Notes under the pieces: generated by a model | The model's database searches: none | Seen by the model: the letters and a program-made list of their open reading frames with translations, nothing else | Told to the model about the DNA's origin: nothing | Assembly: GCA_964515945.1 (NCBI GenBank) | Contig: CAZEWY010000078.1 | Location: forward strand, 1-14,487 | Direction: 5' to 3' | Length of the DNA: 14,487 bases | From: CAYQQJ01 sp964515945 | GTDB lineage: Bacteria; Pseudomonadota; Gammaproteobacteria; Pseudomonadales; Cellvibrionaceae | Part shown: positions 13,557-14,487 of the stretch, piece by piece | Layout: every line of letters begins with the position of its first letter | How positions within the stretch are numbered: the first letter of the stretch is position 1 | Made by a program: the position numbers and the translations under genes

Positions 13557-14300
13557 ATGGGTCTATTATTCGAAGAAATTGACAGCCAGCCATCACCGCT
13601 GGGGGAAATCAGCCTGCGCCGCCGGCGTATCCCGCAGCTCGGCGACCGGGACGTCTACGAAGTCAAACTCGGCGACGAGTTCCTCATGTCCAGTCTGTTC
13701 TACGAGGCGGAAATTGCCCTGGCGGACCTGGCGCTGGCCGCGCTGCAACGGGCGGAGACGGCTGAGCAGTCGGATCCGCGGTGGGATCTGGTGGTCGGAG
13801 GCCTTGGCCTGGGATACACCGCCGTGGCTGCACTGAAGAATCCGGCGGTGCGCTCCCTGCGGGTGGTCGATGCCCTGGACACCGTCATCAACTGGCACAA
13901 GCAGGAATTGGTGCCTCTCGGCAAACAGCTGAACGCGGATGCACGCTGCGAGTATGTGCATGCCAGCTTCTTTGATCTGGCCGTGGACCCCGACAAAGGC
14001 TTTGATCAGGACAACTCCCAACGGCTTTTCCACGCCATTCTTCTGGATATCGATCATTCCCCCCGGGCTTTGCTGAATCCCCGCAACGGGAGTTTCTACA
14101 CCGTTGAAAGCCTGAGCCGTATGGCGCGGCAATTGGAACATGGGGGAATATTTGCGCTCTGGTCCAATGATCCACCGGACGATGAATTCATGTCCGTGCT
14201 CAAAGAAGTTTTCGTGTCGGCCGAAGCTAAAATCGTCTCCTTCTTCAATCCCTTTCAGGACAGGGACGCCACCAACACCGTTTATATTGCGCGCAAATAA
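13557..14300 (+). CDS. Spermidine-synthase-like SAM-binding-fold protein
   Basis: This 247-residue protein has an N-terminal beta-rich part (VYEVKLGDEFLMSSLFYEAE, about 33-52) followed by a Rossmann-like methyltransferase fold: VVGGLGLGYTAVAAL (79-93), acidic residue Asp105 after the second strand, and ILLDIDHSP (161-169). The arrangement is that of the spermidine synthase superfamily. However, the usual DExxYHE region and the catalytic D-S/T-x-D-P-x-GP segment of SpeE are replaced, and it is shorter than SpeE (about 288 residues). Aminopropyl transfer is therefore doubtful; it may be a methyltransferase or a non-catalytic relative. The ATG at 13557 has only a weak GAG upstream. It is a single gene ending in a clear terminator, divergent from dbpA, with no polyamine genes beside it. 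Confidence 0.8.
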   Translation: MGLLFEEIDSQPSPLGEISLRRRRIPQLGDRDVYEVKLGDEFLMSSLFYEAEIALADLALAALQRAETAEQSDPRWDLVVGGLGLGYTAVAALKNPAVRSLRVVDALDTVINWHKQELVPLGKQLNADARCEYVHASFFDLAVDPDKGFDQDNSQRLFHAILLDIDHSPRALLNPRNGSFYTVESLSRMARQLEHGGIFALWSNDPPDDEFMSVLKEVFVSAEAKIVSFFNPFQDRDATNTVYIARK

Positions 14301-14334
14301 TCCAGTAATAAAAAAAGCGGTGAATGGGCAATAA

Positions 14335-14363
14335 AAAAGGCGCAGTCTGCGGCTGCGCCTTTT
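14335..14363 (+). terminator. Intrinsic terminator after the spermidine-synthase-like gene
   Basis: AAAAGGCGCAG (14335-14345) pairs with CTGCGCCTTTT (14353-14363) around a seven-base loop, and the sequence continues TTTTGTGTTTG. A GC-rich stem with A- and T-tracts on both sides makes it a potentially bidirectional rho-independent terminator. Confidence 0.85.
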
Positions 14364-14456
14364 GTGTTTGCCGAGTTGATTAACCGCAGGGATCAATAAC
14401 CCGAATGCTCATTATCGATTGAGGGAGTTGTTATGCCTGGAGTAGAACCTTGCCTA

Positions 14457-14470
14457 TAAGGAGCTCCTTA
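14457..14470. repeat. 14-bp perfect palindrome near the right edge
   Basis: TAAGGAGCTCCTTA is its own reverse complement. It is followed by AGAGGAA, which could be a ribosome binding site for a gene starting just outside the window. It may be a dimer-binding operator or chance. No gene is visible between the terminator and the edge. Confidence 0.4.
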
Positions 14471-14487
14471 CAGAGGAACAATATTCT

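Noticed and set aside
13593..14396. 267-codon minus-strand frame opposite the spermidine-synthase-like gene
   Set aside because: It would start beyond the terminator and read through it. The sense frame shows the conserved SAM-type fold, so this is a shadow.
14376..14396. TTGAT/ATCAA inverted repeat after the terminator
   Set aside because: A 5-bp A/T-rich stem with an 11-base loop is expected by chance.

Overview
The window reads as ordinary chromosomal DNA of a Gram-negative gammaproteobacterium of moderately high GC content. The evidence is an outer-membrane TonB-dependent receptor, full-length RecQ, DbpA and AcuI/YhdH homologues close to the enterobacterial lengths, and a YfiR-type periplasmic protein. 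A marine or environmental lineage is plausible, but the genus cannot be fixed from the sequence. No RNA gene, CRISPR array, prophage or complete mobile element is visible.

Region 1 (1-898) is sparse. It holds two tandem 18-bp repeats at the left edge, one small three-helix membrane protein (403-681), and a 217-base leader that ends in a Fur-box-like palindrome.

Region 2 (899-7699) is the most interesting part. It is a tight, co-directional five-gene cluster: TonB-dependent receptor, YfiR-like periplasmic protein (DUF4154), membrane hybrid-input sensor kinase (CHASE8-like / HAMP / PAS / HisKA / HATPase), Rcp1-type single-domain response regulator, and a REC-GGDEF-EAL protein. In the last protein the GGDEF motif is degenerate (SADEF) while every EAL catalytic residue is present. 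Three junctions overlap or touch and the last gap is 39 bases, so one transcript is likely. I infer an envelope-to-cytoplasm circuit. The receptor and YfiR-like protein would feed a kinase whose periplasmic domain resembles that of the diguanylate cyclase YfiN, but whose output is phosphotransfer that ends in c-di-GMP hydrolysis rather than synthesis. A possible Fur site in front would tie it to iron.

Region 3 (7700-14487) is a run of separate housekeeping genes. recQ (+) converges on an AI-2E/PerM-family permease (-). That permease diverges from acuI/yhdH (+), which converges on dbpA (-). dbpA diverges from a spermidine-synthase-like SAM-fold protein (+), which is closed by a strong intrinsic terminator. 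Between genes there is a cluster of small inverted repeats before recQ, a purine/pyrimidine inverted repeat between acuI and dbpA, and a 14-bp perfect palindrome at the right edge.
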